Origin: Oceanobacillus limi | GTDB taxonomy: Bacteria; Bacillota; Bacilli; Bacillales; Amphibacillaceae | NCBI RefSeq assembly: GCF_900111445.1 | Contig: NZ_FOHE01000013.1 | Location: 41,126-105,125 of the forward strand | DNA: 64,000 bases | Direction of reading: 5' to 3' | Shown here: in pieces, positions 7,779 to 16,997 of the stretch | Layout of the letters: each line of letters begins with the position of its first letter | Position numbering within the stretch: position 1 is the stretch's first letter | The notes under the pieces: generated by a model | Database searches by the model: none | Told to the model about the DNA's origin: nothing | Seen by the model: only the letters and a program-made list of their open reading frames with translations | Program-made: the position numbers and the translations under genes

Positions 7779-9395
7779 TTATTGTAAACTATAGTGTTCC
7801 TTAACCTGTTCGCGCAATTGCCGTTTTAAAAATTTCCCAACAGATGTTTTTGGTATTTCATCTATAAACAGTACATCATCAGGTAACCACCATTTCGCAA
7901 ATTGAGGCTCTAAAAACTCGAGTATATCCTCTTTCTTAACCTTATCTGCAAAACCTTCATGTAGTACAACACATGCAATAGGACGTTCTTGCCATTCTGG
8001 GTCAGGAATGGATACGACAGAAGCTTCGAAAACTGCATCATGACTCATGATAGCGTTTTCAATTTCTACCGATGAAATCCACTCCCCGCCACTTTTAATC
8101 AAATCCTTCGTCCGATCAATAATTTGAATCGTACCTTCTTCATCTACCGTAACGACATCACCAGTATGGAACCAGCCATCAACAAAGGATTGTTCGGTAC
8201 GATCATCTTGGTAGTACTCGCTAGCAATCCAAGGTCCACGAAGAAGTAGTTCTCCCATGTCCTTCCCGTTCCATTCAATTTCTCCATTTTCACCAATGAC
8301 TTTCATTTGTAGGCCTGGAACTAGAATTCCTTGTCTTGTACGTTCTTGCAGCTTTTCTTCTTCTGAAAGCTTTTGTTGGTAGCTTTTTAAACGCGATAGT
8401 GTCACTAGTGGAGTTGTTTCAGTTGCTCCATATGCATGAAAAAATGGAATGTTATGTTTTTGTTCAAAAGCCTTAATCAGACCAAGTGGAGCTGCCGAGC
8501 CTCCACATAGAACCGCACGAAGGCTTGAGAAATCATAGTCTCCTTGTTCCATTTCCCTTAATAAGCCCAACCAAATAGTGGGGACGCCAGCTGTGATGGT
8601 AACGCCAAATTTTTCAATGAATTCCGCTAGTCGCTTTGGTGTAAATCTGGGTCCTGGCATCACTTGAGTAGTACCAAACCAAGTACAGGCAAATGGAGTA
8701 CCCCAAGCATTTACATGAAATTGTGGTACTACCGGCATGGAAACGTCTGATTCTGAAATAGCTGCGGTATCTGCTAAGCCAAGTGCATAGCTGTGTAGGA
8801 CAATACCACGATGAGAATAAACAACCCCTTTTGGATTTCCTGTTGTTGCGGATGTATAGCACATTCCTGCGGGTTCATTTTCATCTAAGTCGGTTATAAA
8901 AGAAAAGCTGGGATCTCCTGTTGTTAATAGCTCTTCATAGGAGTAAAGTGGTGCAAGGTTCGAATTAGGAAGTTCCTTTTTATCTGTCATGACGATGAAT
9001 TCCTTCACTGTAGTGAGTTGATCTTTGACTTTTTCAATGAGGGGTAAAATATCTTCATCAATAAATAATACTTTATCTTCTGCGTGATTAATAATGTAAA
9101 TGATATGTTCGGCAGATAGTCGAATATTAATTGTGTGGAGGACTGCACCCATTCCCGGAGCGGCAAAATAAATTTCTAGATGACGGTGGTGATTCCAAGC
9201 AAGCGTACCAACTCGGTCCCCTTTTTGAATCCCTAATTCATCTAATACACTCATCAACCTCCTCGTTCTTTGCCCGATTTCTCGATAGTTTAGGTGATGT
9301 ACTTTATCATGTGTTTGTGAAATGACTTTCTTTTTAGGGAAAAATTTCTCCGCGTGTTCTAAGATGGAGCCAACAGTTAATGGAACTTGCATCAT
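7779..9395 (-). CDS. Long-chain or medium-chain fatty acid-CoA ligase (AMP-forming)
   Basis: 538 residues from the first ATG. An ANL-superfamily enzyme that activates a carboxylic acid with ATP to an acyl-adenylate and then to acyl-CoA. Visible core motifs are the P-loop-like YTSATTGNPKGV (about residue 175), HAYGATETTP, the hinge region TGDVVTVDEEG...DRTKDLIKSGGEWIS, and the C-terminal catalytic Lys region PKTSVGKFLKRQLR. The usual Gly in YTSGTTG is Ala here. Closest in style to AlkK/medium- and long-chain ligases. The frame is open to a TTG at 9407, but that codon abuts the AAGGAG site, so the ATG at 9395 is preferred; a second ATG follows directly. Cytoplasmic or membrane-associated; fatty-acid degradation is the likely pathway. 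Confidence 0.85.
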   Translation of the reverse strand: MMQVPLTVGSILEHAEKFFPKKKVISQTHDKVHHLNYREIGQRTRRLMSVLDELGIQKGDRVGTLAWNHHRHLEIYFAAPGMGAVLHTINIRLSAEHIIYIINHAEDKVLFIDEDILPLIEKVKDQLTTVKEFIVMTDKKELPNSNLAPLYSYEELLTTGDPSFSFITDLDENEPAGMCYTSATTGNPKGVVYSHRGIVLHSYALGLADTAAISESDVSMPVVPQFHVNAWGTPFACTWFGTTQVMPGPRFTPKRLAEFIEKFGVTITAGVPTIWLGLLREMEQGDYDFSSLRAVLCGGSAAPLGLIKAFEQKHNIPFFHAYGATETTPLVTLSRLKSYQQKLSEEEKLQERTRQGILVPGLQMKVIGENGEIEWNGKDMGELLLRGPWIASEYYQDDRTEQSFVDGWFHTGDVVTVDEEGTIQIIDRTKDLIKSGGEWISSVEIENAIMSHDAVFEASVVSIPDPEWQERPIACVVLHEGFADKVKKEDILEFLEPQFAKWWLPDDVLFIDEIPKTSVGKFLKRQLREQVKEHYSLQ

Positions 9396-9576
9396 AATCC
9401 AAACCAACTCCTTTAGTTTTATAAATACCTTGTTCCTATAATATCATATTATTATAATAATTTTTAAATTTCTATAAATATTTAAGTTAAACTATTTTGT
9501 AGAATTCAGTTAGAGGAATTCTAGCGCCACAAGTGCTAGAATGTAAATAGTTAAAATAGAAGGGTTTGCTTGGTAT

Positions 9577-10923
9577 ATGAAAAAACAGCATGATTTTACT
9601 CAGGGGAGTATTTTAAAACAGTTAATTATATTCTCGGGTCCTATAATGCTTACTAACTTATTGCAAACTTCGTATCAGTTTGCAGATAGCTTGTGGGTAG
9701 GGAATTTATTAGGAGCGAGTGCGTTAGGCTCTGTTGCCATTTCGAGCGCAATCATTTTTACAGTATTGTCATTTATTATTGGATTAAATAATGCTGCTTT
9801 AACAATCCTATCTCAACAAAAAGGACGTTCAAATGAAGCAGGTTTGAAGCGATATTTAAATGCTTTCGTAGTAATTTTAGCTGGATTATCCATTTTTCTA
9901 GGTGCCGTAGGGTTTGCTTTCTCGGAACAACTCCTATCATTACTTGGAACTCCTGAAGGAATGATGTCTAGTGCAAAGTCCTACTTACAAATTAATTTCC
10001 TAGGGATTTTATTTCTATTTGGTTATAACTTTATTAGTACGGTTCTTCGTTCACTAGGAGATAGTAAAACACCACTTCGTTTTGTAATGATCGCTGTTGC
10101 TTTAAATATCATTCTAGACCCATTATTTATTGCAGGGTTTAATCTAGGAATCGAAGGGGCCGCATTTGCTACTGTAGTGTCGCAAGGGAGTGCATTTTTA
10201 TATGGATTGATCTATGTATTATATAAGAAGCTTGCTCCATTTATGCTGCCCAAATTACCGTCTAAACAGGAAGTAGGCTTAATCCTAAATCTAGGAATTC
10301 CGTCTGGATTACAAATGGCTGTTATATCTGCAGGATCCGCAGCGATTATGAGTGTTGTTACTACATTTGGTGAAGGTGTTGTAGGAGGATTTAGTGCAGC
10401 CCAGCGTTTAGATAGTTTATTAATGCTACCTGCCCATGCCTTGGGTACGGCTGTGAACAGTATGGCAGGTCAAAACATTGGAATAAAAGATTGGTCGCGC
10501 GTAAACCGAATTGCAAAATATGGTGTCTTGTATAATTTTGCGATTATGGTAGCAATCGGTTTATTTGTTCTAGGTTTTGCTCATTTTGGAATTCAATTAT
10601 TTATACAAGATGAAGAAGCGGTCGCTTTTGGTACAAAGTACTTGCAAATCATTGCGCTCTGTTATCCATTTTTAGGTATAAACTTTATATTAAATGGTAT
10701 TGTTCGTGCAGCCGGTGCGATGTATCAAGTGTTGGCACTTAATATCATTTCGTTTTGGGTATTGCGTTATCCACTAACAGCCCTATTCTCCGGTTGGTTT
10801 GGTGATACAGGAATAGCAATTGGAATGGGTAGTAGCTTTCTAATTAGTAGCATGTTTGCATTCTTCTATTATCGATTTGGCAAATGGCGCAACAAAGAAC
10901 TATTCACAAAAAAGCGATCCTAA
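9577..10923 (+). CDS. MATE-family multidrug/cation efflux transporter
   Basis: 448 residues with 12 predicted membrane segments in two related halves, the multidrug and toxic compound extrusion layout. N-terminal GSILKQLIIFSGPIMLTNLLQTSYQFADSLWVG is split over helix 1-2 as in NorM/DinF-like exporters, and the second half repeats the pattern with LILNLGIPSGLQMAVIS. Such proteins export cationic compounds using Na+ or H+ gradients. AGAAGGG lies 12 bases before the ATG. Monocistronic. A second MATE gene lies at 13910-15265 on the other strand, but the two are not close in sequence. Confidence 0.88.
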   Translation: MKKQHDFTQGSILKQLIIFSGPIMLTNLLQTSYQFADSLWVGNLLGASALGSVAISSAIIFTVLSFIIGLNNAALTILSQQKGRSNEAGLKRYLNAFVVILAGLSIFLGAVGFAFSEQLLSLLGTPEGMMSSAKSYLQINFLGILFLFGYNFISTVLRSLGDSKTPLRFVMIAVALNIILDPLFIAGFNLGIEGAAFATVVSQGSAFLYGLIYVLYKKLAPFMLPKLPSKQEVGLILNLGIPSGLQMAVISAGSAAIMSVVTTFGEGVVGGFSAAQRLDSLLMLPAHALGTAVNSMAGQNIGIKDWSRVNRIAKYGVLYNFAIMVAIGLFVLGFAHFGIQLFIQDEEAVAFGTKYLQIIALCYPFLGINFILNGIVRAAGAMYQVLALNIISFWVLRYPLTALFSGWFGDTGIAIGMGSSFLISSMFAFFYYRFGKWRNKELFTKKRS

Positions 10924-10936
10924 GTTATTAACAATC

Positions 10937-11108
10937 TGTGGATAACATGAGGATAAACCCAATATTTTGGTTGACATCCATAATTATCTACAAAATATTG
11001 TATTTTTCTACATGGAAAATATGTGGATGAGTGGGGATAACTTTGTGTACAACTTATTTTGAGAGATGGATTTCAAAAAATACGAAAGTAAATCTTTCCT
11101 TATCCACG
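10937..11108. promoter_or_regulatory. Cluster of DnaA-box-like sequences
   Basis: Six sequences match TTATCCACA or its complement within 172 bp: TGTGGATAA exact at 10937-10945; one mismatch each at 10948-10956 (TGAGGATAA), 10984-10992 (TTATCTACA), 11022-11030 (TGTGGATGA), 11032-11040 (TGGGGATAA) and 11100-11108 (TTATCCACG). They fill the gap between the MATE gene and the lysozyme-like gene. No dnaA or dnaN is nearby, so this is not oriC; B. subtilis is known to have DnaA-box clusters away from the origin. Binding is inferred. Confidence 0.55.
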
Positions 11109-11135
11109 TATAGGCACAAGATAAGGGGGGAGTAG

Positions 11136-11753
11136 GTGAGGAAAAGAACGAAAAAAGCAGTGCGAGATTCGATGCTTGTATTTCTTTTATTAATGTTTGT
11201 ATTTATAGTTATGTCACTAATTCAGTATGAAAAGCCAACAAGTCCTAATAATGACAATAAGGAGTCAATTAGTGAAAATGTCTTCCGTTATCAACACCTC
11301 GTTGAAACGTATGCCATTCAGTATGAGGTTGAAAACTATGTCGATGTATTGCTAGCAATGATGATGCAGGAATCTGGAGGACGAGGAAATGATCCCATGC
11401 AGTCGTCTGAAAGCTATTGTGGACAAGTTGGATGTATTGAAGACCCGGAACAATCTATTAAGCAAGGTGTCTATTATTTTTCGCAAACATTGGAAAAAGC
11501 GCATGGGGATGTAGAATTAGCTGTTCAATCGTATAATTTTGGCGAGGGTTTTATAAATTATGTAATAGAGCAGAATGGAAGCTATTCCCAAGAGCTTGCT
11601 ATTGATTTTTCCAAAGAAATGTATGAGAATGCTTCCGATCCAACGATATATACGTGCCTAAGAGAAGAAGCAAAGCAGTATAATGCTTGTTACGGAGATA
11701 TACAATATGTTCAATCCGTGATGAAATATAAGGAGGCAATTTCGTCAAATTAA
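11136..11753 (+). CDS. Membrane-anchored lysozyme-like (CwlT/Tn916-type) glycosidase
   Basis: 205 residues. A basic N-terminus is followed by one membrane segment (residues about 12-29), then an extracytoplasmic domain with LLAMMMQESGGRGNDPMQSS, the Glu-centred active site (Glu79) of the lysozyme-like family known from CwlT and Tn916 Orf14. It also has SIKQGVYYFSQTL and AVQSYNFGEGFINYV, the usual second and third blocks. Members cleave the glycan strand of peptidoglycan. Two Cys pairs (YCGQVGC and CLREEAKQYNAC) may form disulfides outside the cell. GTG start after AAGGGGGGAG. Here it stands alone, without conjugation genes. Confidence 0.75.
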   Translation: MRKRTKKAVRDSMLVFLLLMFVFIVMSLIQYEKPTSPNNDNKESISENVFRYQHLVETYAIQYEVENYVDVLLAMMMQESGGRGNDPMQSSESYCGQVGCIEDPEQSIKQGVYYFSQTLEKAHGDVELAVQSYNFGEGFINYVIEQNGSYSQELAIDFSKEMYENASDPTIYTCLREEAKQYNACYGDIQYVQSVMKYKEAISSN

Positions 11754-11871
11754 GGTATATAAGAACTAAGTTAATCTAAATGAATTAACGAAATCCTTTT
11801 ACAAGAAATTGTATAGGAATAAATGTTAACATAGAAAAAGAAGTTCAATTATTTAAGGGTGGTGAATAGGA

Positions 11872-12249
11872 ATGGTCAAAGAAATCCATACTGAAAACGC
11901 ACCAGATGCAATTGGACCCTATTCGCAGGCGATCCAGGCTGGAGATTTTTTGTATATATCTGGTCAGATTGGAATTGATCCGGATAACGGGAATATTGTT
12001 GAAGGTATTGAAAAACAAACCAAGCGAGTAATGGAAAATTTGCAAGCTATTTTAACAAAGGCTAATGCGAATTTTACGCACGTCGTTAAATTTACGATTT
12101 ATCTAGCTTCTATGGATGACTTCGCTAAAGTGAATGAAATATATGGTGGCTATTTAGAAAAACCATATCCAGCTAGAGCGACAGTAGAGGTTAGTCGTTT
12201 ACCAAAGGATGTATTAGTGGAAATAGATGCTGTAGTATACACAAGATAA
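11872..12249 (+). CDS. ridA: RidA family enamine/imine deaminase (YabJ-like)
   Basis: 125 residues, the normal family length. Contains [25 protein letters not shown] at the start and the signature [21 protein letters not shown] near the end, with the conserved catalytic Arg in PARATVEV. RidA hydrolyses reactive 2-aminoacrylate and other enamines released by pyridoxal-phosphate enzymes. It is followed after 18 bases by the alcohol dehydrogenase gene, so the two may be cotranscribed. AAGGGTGGTG upstream serves as ribosome site. Confidence 0.92.
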   Translation: MVKEIHTENAPDAIGPYSQAIQAGDFLYISGQIGIDPDNGNIVEGIEKQTKRVMENLQAILTKANANFTHVVKFTIYLASMDDFAKVNEIYGGYLEKPYPARATVEVSRLPKDVLVEIDAVVYTR

Positions 12250-12267
12250 TGAAGGAGTGCTTACATA

Positions 12268-13437
12268 ATGGATAATTTTATTTATCATAATCCTACAAAG
12301 CTTATCTTTGGAAAAGGTCAATTAGATACTTTACCAAATGAAGTGGAACAATACGGTAAGAAGGTATTGATTGTTTACGGTGGCGGAAGTATTAAAAGAA
12401 ACGGTATTTATGATAATGTCTTAGCTAAGTTGGCGGAAATAAATGCCGAAGTGTTCGAACTAGCAGGAGTGGAGCCGAATCCGCGAATTTCAACAGTTCG
12501 AAAAGGTGTGCAGATTTGTAAGGAAGAGGGTATTGATTTCATTTTGGCAATTGGTGGCGGAAGTACGATTGATTGTACAAAAGCGATCGCAGTTGGAGCG
12601 AAAACGGATGTGGATATGTGGGATGTTGTTACGAAAAAAGAACAAGCCCAAGGCGCGTTACCATTTGGGACTGTGCTAACGCTTGCTGCGACGGGATCTG
12701 AAATGAATGCTGGATCTGTTATTACAAATTGGGAAACAAATGAAAAGTATGGATGGGGATCACCATTTTCTTATCCGAAATTTTCAATACTTGATCCAAC
12801 ACATACATTCTCTGTTCCACGAGACCAAACCATTTATGGTATCGTTGATATGATGTCGCATGTGTTTGAACATTATTTTCATCAAACACCAAATACGCCA
12901 GTTCAAGATCGATTTTGTGAGTCTGTTTTGAAAACTGTCATGGAAACTGCGCCAAAGTTATTAAACGACCTGGAGAATTATGAATACCGTGAGACAATTA
13001 TGCTTAGTGGAACGCTTGCCCTAAACAACATGCTGAACATGGGTTACAGAGGTGACTGGGCATCACATAATTTGGAGCATGCTGTCTCAGCAGTACATGA
13101 TATCCCACACGGTGGAGGATTAGCAATTTTATTCCCGAATTGGATGAAACATGTCATGGATGACGAGAATGTTGGACGGTTTAAGCAAATGGCAGTACGT
13201 GTCTTTGATGTTAATCCAGAAGGGAAAACGGATAAAGAAGTTGCACTAGAAGGAATTGCAGCATTACGTGCATTTTGGACTGAAATTGGTGCGCCTTCTA
13301 AATTGGCTGATTACGATATCGACGAAAGCAGTGTCGAAGTAATGGCAGAAAAAACCGTAACTGCCCGTCCGGAATATGGCAACTTCAAAGTGCTAACCAA
13401 ACAAGATTCCCTGGAAATTTTTAAAGCAAGTCTATAG
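12268..13437 (+). CDS. Iron-containing NAD(P)H-dependent alcohol dehydrogenase (butanol dehydrogenase type)
   Basis: 389 residues of the group III Fe/Zn alcohol dehydrogenase family, close in layout to YugJ/BdhA/YqhD. Nucleotide-binding GGGS motifs are at residues 38-41 and 96-99 ([12 protein letters not shown]). The metal ligands Asp194, His198, His267 and His281 fall exactly at the positions known for YqhD. The enzyme reduces aldehydes such as butyraldehyde to alcohols in the cytoplasm. An AGGAGTG site precedes the ATG. It follows ridA closely and is ended by the strong hairpin at 13571. Confidence 0.88.
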   Translation: MDNFIYHNPTKLIFGKGQLDTLPNEVEQYGKKVLIVYGGGSIKRNGIYDNVLAKLAEINAEVFELAGVEPNPRISTVRKGVQICKEEGIDFILAIGGGSTIDCTKAIAVGAKTDVDMWDVVTKKEQAQGALPFGTVLTLAATGSEMNAGSVITNWETNEKYGWGSPFSYPKFSILDPTHTFSVPRDQTIYGIVDMMSHVFEHYFHQTPNTPVQDRFCESVLKTVMETAPKLLNDLENYEYRETIMLSGTLALNNMLNMGYRGDWASHNLEHAVSAVHDIPHGGGLAILFPNWMKHVMDDENVGRFKQMAVRVFDVNPEGKTDKEVALEGIAALRAFWTEIGAPSKLADYDIDESSVEVMAEKTVTARPEYGNFKVLTKQDSLEIFKASL

Positions 13438-13570
13438 TTTTGCTGGATATAAACAGTTGAAAGCCTCCACTTCAAACCTATGAGATAAATCAGTTTGGAA
13501 TGGAAGAGTCAGTTTATAAAATCCGACAGAATATTTCCTGGGAAATGATTATTGTCGAATGATAAGATAA

Positions 13571-13616
13571 AAAGAGGAACTAGCCACTATTGATAGATGG
13601 CTAGTTCCTCTTTTAT
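13571..13616. terminator. Bidirectional terminator with 16-bp perfect stem
   Basis: AAAGAGGAACTAGCCA (13571-13586) pairs perfectly with the segment 13598-13613; T-runs flank both sides, so it can end the alcohol dehydrogenase transcript and the opposing DUF1450 gene. The right arm is also the coding end of the DUF1450 gene and its TAG sits at the loop edge. Confidence 0.88.
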
Positions 13617-13832
13617 TTGCGCTCTAATTTTATCTAAACATTCTTCCGGCGTCGAGCCAAAAACACGTTTGTTATTAACCAGTGCATACGGTTTAACACG
13701 ACATAATCCGCAGAACGACAAGCAATCACTTGTTAGCACGGCAACTTCTGGAAATTCTTCTTCAAGTATTTCTTCTATATTAATGGTAGTAATTGTATTG
13801 CCGTCACAAATTTCGACTACAACGATACCCAT
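13587..13832 (-). CDS. DUF1450 family small Cys-rich protein (YuzB-like)
   Basis: 81 residues. Contains the pattern TSDCLSFCGLCRVKPYALVNN, the conserved CxxxCGxC of DUF1450/YuzB proteins, followed by FGSTPEECLDKI. The Cys cluster suggests metal or Fe-S binding or a redox role, but the function of the family is unknown to me. The gene ends inside the terminator hairpin: the codons for EELAIYQ form one arm. Single gene between the alcohol dehydrogenase and a MATE gene. Confidence 0.8.
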   Translation of the reverse strand: MGIVVVEICDGNTITTINIEEILEEEFPEVAVLTSDCLSFCGLCRVKPYALVNNKRVFGSTPEECLDKIRAQIKEELAIYQ

Positions 13833-13909
13833 AACTATCCCTTACTTTCTATATATCGACTGTGTTAGTTTTAACATAACCATAAATCGAAATCAATAAT
13901 CCTGACTTG

Positions 13910-15265
13910 TTATGCTTTTTCCTTCTCTTCAATAAAATTCATATCGACCCAATAGCGTTTTTTCCATCTTCGTAACATGAGGGTACCACGAATCCACTCA
14001 TCGGCAATGAATGATATCCAAATACCGACTAGGCCCAAACCTAAGTAAATGGCAAAGAACCATGCGGTAGTAACACCAATTCCCCACATAACGATAATTC
14101 CAATATAGACAGGGAATTTAACATCACCTGCTGCACGTAACGAGCTAATCATTACTAAATTGAAAGCTCGCCCAGGCTCTAATGCTACTGTCATAAGTAG
14201 AAGGAATGCTCCTTGTTCTAAAATGGTCACGTTATCTGTGAAAATTCCCAATAGGGGTTTTGCGATCAAATAAACGATGCTGGCCATGATGAGAGAAATA
14301 ATGATTGATATACGTAAACTCTTAATCGCTCGTTCATAAGCATCTTCAATTTTGCGTGCTCCGATCATATGTCCAATCAAAATTTGTGTTCCTTGACCGA
14401 TGGCAATAGAGAAGAGGAAAATAAACATCATAATGTTTTGTGTATAAACCTTTGTCGTAATTGCAATCGTTCCTAGCTGTGCAATAAAGTAGGTAATAAC
14501 CATTTGACTCGAATTATAGGAAAGTTGTTCTCCTGCAGACGGGACTCCAATTTTTAATAGGCTTTTTACATGACGTTTTTGATAACGGAAAAAGCTCATA
14601 TAGTCTAATTGACCCTCACTACGTTTAATCAGAAGTAAAACTAGCACTAAAAATCCAATAAATCTACTAATGGCAGTGGAATACGCAACTCCGATAACGC
14701 CAAGAACAGGGAAACCAAAAGGTCCGAAGATTACAAAGAAGTTTCCGATCACGTTTAGGATGTTCATTCCAATTGTGACCATCATCGTATCCTTGGTGTG
14801 ACCATAGCTTCGTAAAATAGCTCCAGTTGTCATAATAAGCGCTTGGACGAAGATTAAACCACCGACTATTTGCATATAGGAAGCTGCTTCTCCCATGAGT
14901 TCAGTTGGCAAATCCATTACATTTAAAACCTGTCTCGCCCAAATGAAGAGTGCGGCACTTAAAGCGAGTGAGAAAAGTAAATTTAAACTGATCGACATGA
15001 CCGCAATTTTTCCGGCGATTTGGTTATTCTTTGCCCCAAGATTTTGTGCAATTAATATTGCAGCTCCTTGTGCAACAAAACCAAACATTACAATTACGAC
15101 AGATAAAATTTGATTGGAAACTCCAACTGCAGCAACTGCATTATCAGAATACTGACTTAGCATCAATGTATCTGCATTTCCCATCAACATATGAAGTAAT
15201 ATCTCTATAAATATTGGCCAAGTTAAGGCGAATAATGTTAAATTTTTCGTTTTATTTTCACTCAT
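13910..15265 (-). CDS. MATE-family efflux transporter
   Basis: 451 residues, about 12 membrane segments. N-terminal FALTWPIFIEILLHMLMGNADTLMLS and the mid-protein LLKIGVPSAGEQLSYNSSQ are typical first and seventh helices of MATE proteins of the YisQ-like group. Exports small molecules through the cytoplasmic membrane at the expense of an ion gradient; substrate unknown. Starts at ATG after AGAAGGATTAG. Monocistronic. Confidence 0.88.
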   Translation of the reverse strand: MSENKTKNLTLFALTWPIFIEILLHMLMGNADTLMLSQYSDNAVAAVGVSNQILSVVIVMFGFVAQGAAILIAQNLGAKNNQIAGKIAVMSISLNLLFSLALSAALFIWARQVLNVMDLPTELMGEAASYMQIVGGLIFVQALIMTTGAILRSYGHTKDTMMVTIGMNILNVIGNFFVIFGPFGFPVLGVIGVAYSTAISRFIGFLVLVLLLIKRSEGQLDYMSFFRYQKRHVKSLLKIGVPSAGEQLSYNSSQMVITYFIAQLGTIAITTKVYTQNIMMFIFLFSIAIGQGTQILIGHMIGARKIEDAYERAIKSLRISIIISLIMASIVYLIAKPLLGIFTDNVTILEQGAFLLLMTVALEPGRAFNLVMISSLRAAGDVKFPVYIGIIVMWGIGVTTAWFFAIYLGLGLVGIWISFIADEWIRGTLMLRRWKKRYWVDMNFIEEKEKA

Positions 15266-15492
15266 TATCTAATCCTTCTTTCATAACAATAGAAATAGTT
15301 TACAATGGTTTGCGTAAAATAGAAAGGATTAGTTATTACCATTATTTTGAACAGTAGTAAGAGAGAATGAAACCCCAAAATGATTTTCCTATAATCCGAG
15401 TGATATCCTTACCTTCGAACAAAATAAGAACTTGATATTTATATACCCCAAATGAGTGTATATTTATCCTGATTCGTTTATTCTTTCACTGC

Positions 15493-15529
15493 CAAAGAAA
15501 GAACGCCCTAAGTGGACGTTCTTTCTTTG
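15493..15529 (-). terminator. Terminator of the MFS exporter gene
   Basis: 13-bp perfect stem CAAAGAAAGAACG / CGTTCTTTCTTTG (15493-15505, 15517-15529) immediately after the stop codon of the minus-strand gene. The rest of the 15266-15492 gap shows nothing else. Confidence 0.7.
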
Positions 15530-15532
15530 ATT

Positions 15533-16729
15533 CTATGATACTGCTGATTGTCGATGTTTTGTATCCGCATACTCATGCTTATACCAAGCAACTAACATAA
15601 TGACTCCGCATAATAGTAGCAATCCACTCGTTACGAAGAATACCGCAGAAAACCCATAAAATCCTGCTAACATTCCACCTAACGCGGGTCCAATAATATT
15701 ACCTAAAAAACGTAAGCTAGTATTATAACCAAGCACTTCACCTTGCATGGATAATGGTGCTTCCTGACGAATGTAGGCAATTCGTAGTGGAATAATACCT
15801 CCAATGGATATACCTAGTAAGAAACGAAGAATGATCAATTGCCAAATATTTGTTACGAATGCCCCTGGTAGATAGACAATTCCTGCCATAAATAGTAATC
15901 CGATTAATATTTTGATGTAACCAACACGATCCCCAAGTTTACCCCAATTTCTCGTCATTAGTAGATTTCCTAAGCCAGCCGCTGAAAAGGCCATACCTGA
16001 GAAAAAGGCGATGCTAACTGGGCCATGTATTTCTTCAACATATAAGGAAAGAATCGGTTGTATACTAAAGTGAGCAACTTGAACAAGGGTTGAAATAAGC
16101 ATTACTACAAGTAAGACTGGATGCCTTACGATATGCATAATTACTTCCTTTCTGGAATATGCTTTATGATCCTTGTCTTCTGCATACTCTATTTTAACCT
16201 CTTTAATGCCTAGTGCTACAATAATTGCTGAGATAAAGATCGTTACGGATACCCATTGAAAGGTTGTTGAAAAACCAACTGCATCCGCAAATGCCCCGCC
16301 AAGTAACGGTCCCATTAATGATCCTGTAATACTACCGGTTTGTAGGGTGCCGAGTACTTTGCCAGCAATATTCTGAGGGGTTTGTGTAGAAATTAATGCT
16401 TGTGACATTGGAATAAACCCTGTAAACATTCCTGAGAGTAATCGTAAGAAAAATAATTGCCATACGTTTGTGGCAAAACCCATAAGGAATACAGATAAGC
16501 CTAAACCAATAGCAAAGAAGATTAGTAGTTTCTTTCTACCGTACTTATCTCCAACCCGCCCCCAAACTGGAGAAAAGATAAACGCGGCTACGAATGTGAT
16601 CCCAAAGATCCATCCAGACCAATTTTGAACATACGCATCAGAGAAATTTCCAAAAGAGTCGATGTACAACGAAATAAATGGAAGCACCATCGTCATACTC
16701 CCAGCTATAAAAAAATTAGCAAACCACAT
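15533..16729 (-). CDS. MFS multidrug exporter, start possibly further upstream
   Basis: 398 residues from the only ATG that can start the frame, about 12 membrane segments. Motif A copies GRVGDKYGRKKLL (after helix 2) and RNWGKLGDRVGYIK (second half) mark a drug-exporter type MFS protein, similar in style to MdtG/YfmO. The ATG lies inside the first membrane helix (MWFANFFIAGSMTM) and has no ribosome site. The frame continues upstream through SSQDSTINKNVFI to a good AGAAGGAAGGG at about 16779-16789 without any ATG, GTG or TTG, so translation may begin at ATC (16771) or ATA (16777), giving about 412-414 residues. Confidence 0.8.
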   Translation of the reverse strand: MWFANFFIAGSMTMVLPFISLYIDSFGNFSDAYVQNWSGWIFGITFVAAFIFSPVWGRVGDKYGRKKLLIFFAIGLGLSVFLMGFATNVWQLFFLRLLSGMFTGFIPMSQALISTQTPQNIAGKVLGTLQTGSITGSLMGPLLGGAFADAVGFSTTFQWVSVTIFISAIIVALGIKEVKIEYAEDKDHKAYSRKEVIMHIVRHPVLLVVMLISTLVQVAHFSIQPILSLYVEEIHGPVSIAFFSGMAFSAAGLGNLLMTRNWGKLGDRVGYIKILIGLLFMAGIVYLPGAFVTNIWQLIILRFLLGISIGGIIPLRIAYIRQEAPLSMQGEVLGYNTSLRFLGNIIGPALGGMLAGFYGFSAVFFVTSGLLLLCGVIMLVAWYKHEYADTKHRQSAVS

Positions 16730-16997
16730 GATGAATACATTTTTGTTAATAGTTGAATCTTGACTACTGATGGATATGCCCTTCCTTCTGTAAAATTAAT
16801 TCGACACTCGAATTATATATTAATTTTCTTGTATTTTAAAGCTTTTTGCTTTAGAAAAATTTGGTGTTTATTGTTCAAAAAGGAATTAAACAGTATAATA
16901 GAAGGAACAAACAACCAGAATTCATTTTCATTATATTTTCAAATGGACATGCATAAGTTTAATGAAGGATTAGCAATTTGAAAAGGGGAAAGATAAG

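Noticed and set aside
10937..11108. Chromosomal origin oriC
   Set aside because: No dnaA, dnaN, recF or rpmH genes nearby; only the DnaA-box-like cluster is supported.
16760..16981. 73-residue open frame upstream of the DUF1002 gene
   Set aside because: No ribosome site, Phe/Ile/Lys-rich composition typical of AT-rich intergenic DNA, and it overlaps the probable start of the opposing MFS gene.
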